A stretch of 5,307 nucleotides of DNA from Pseudopedobacter sp040392825 (lineage in GTDB: Bacteria; Bacteroidota; Bacteroidia; Sphingobacteriales; Sphingobacteriaceae), in NCBI RefSeq assembly GCF_040392825.1, contig NZ_JBEBVH010000262.1, positions 1-5,307 on the forward strand, read 5' to 3'. The position numbers and the translations under genes are program-made. The notes beneath the pieces were generated by a model that made no database searches, had not been told where the DNA came from, and saw only the letters and a program-made list of their open reading frames with translations. Positions 5,277 to 5,307 of this stretch are shown here, piece by piece (the first letter of the stretch is position 1; every line of letters starts with the position of its first letter).

Positions 5277-5307
5277 AAATAAACGATGGTAGTGTAAAAA
5301 CACTTTG

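Noticed and set aside
1..5307. A search by eye for CRISPR arrays, tRNA or rRNA genes, toxin-antitoxin pairs, reverse transcriptases, defence genes and transposases
   Set aside because: None is visible. The coding content is a housekeeping RNA-modification gene, a known lactate-oxidation operon and its likely regulator, so no undescribed multi-gene system is supported here.

Overview
The window looks like chromosomal DNA from a Bacteroidetes (Bacteroidota) bacterium, most likely of the Pedobacter/Sphingobacteriaceae type. The reasons are the AT-rich intergenic DNA, the absence of Shine-Dalgarno motifs before all five genes, A/T-rich leaders, matches to the Bacteroidetes promoter element TAnnTTTG, and the character of the proteins. 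The genus is inferred from recollection of the family, not from a search.

Layout, left to right. Positions 1-465 hold no convincing gene. They are rich in inverted repeats and look like an interspersed non-coding repeat element. Positions 466-1182 (minus) encode a compact RluA-family RNA pseudouridine synthase, with a perfect TAnnTTTG box almost touching its start codon. Positions 1183-1435 are intergenic and contain a notable nested inverted-repeat fold (1265-1372). Positions 1436-4120 (minus) are a tightly overlapping three-gene operon, lutA-lutB-lutC (also called lldE-lldF-lldG), for the iron-sulfur L-lactate oxidation complex. Positions 4121-4268 are a divergent control region. Positions 4269-5132 (plus) encode an AraC-family regulator with an N-terminal cupin-like sensor domain. 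Positions 5133-5307 hold a hairpin at the araC stop codon and what looks like a damaged copy of a second intergenic repeat.

How the genes work together: LutA (two cysteine-rich CCG domains), LutB (LUD domain plus an iron-sulfur cluster domain) and LutC (LUD domain) are together thought to oxidise L-lactate to pyruvate and pass the electrons to the respiratory chain. The divergent AraC-type protein is the obvious candidate regulator. It replaces the GntR-type LutR/LldR regulator known from other bacteria, and could tie lactate oxidation to a sugar signal. No lactate permease is present in the window. The pseudouridine synthase appears to be an unrelated neighbour with its own promoter.

No CRISPR array, tRNA, rRNA, transposase, defence system or phage gene is visible. 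The coding content is ordinary. The parts that deserve a second look are the non-coding structures, especially the lutC-to-synthase spacer and the left-end repeat region.
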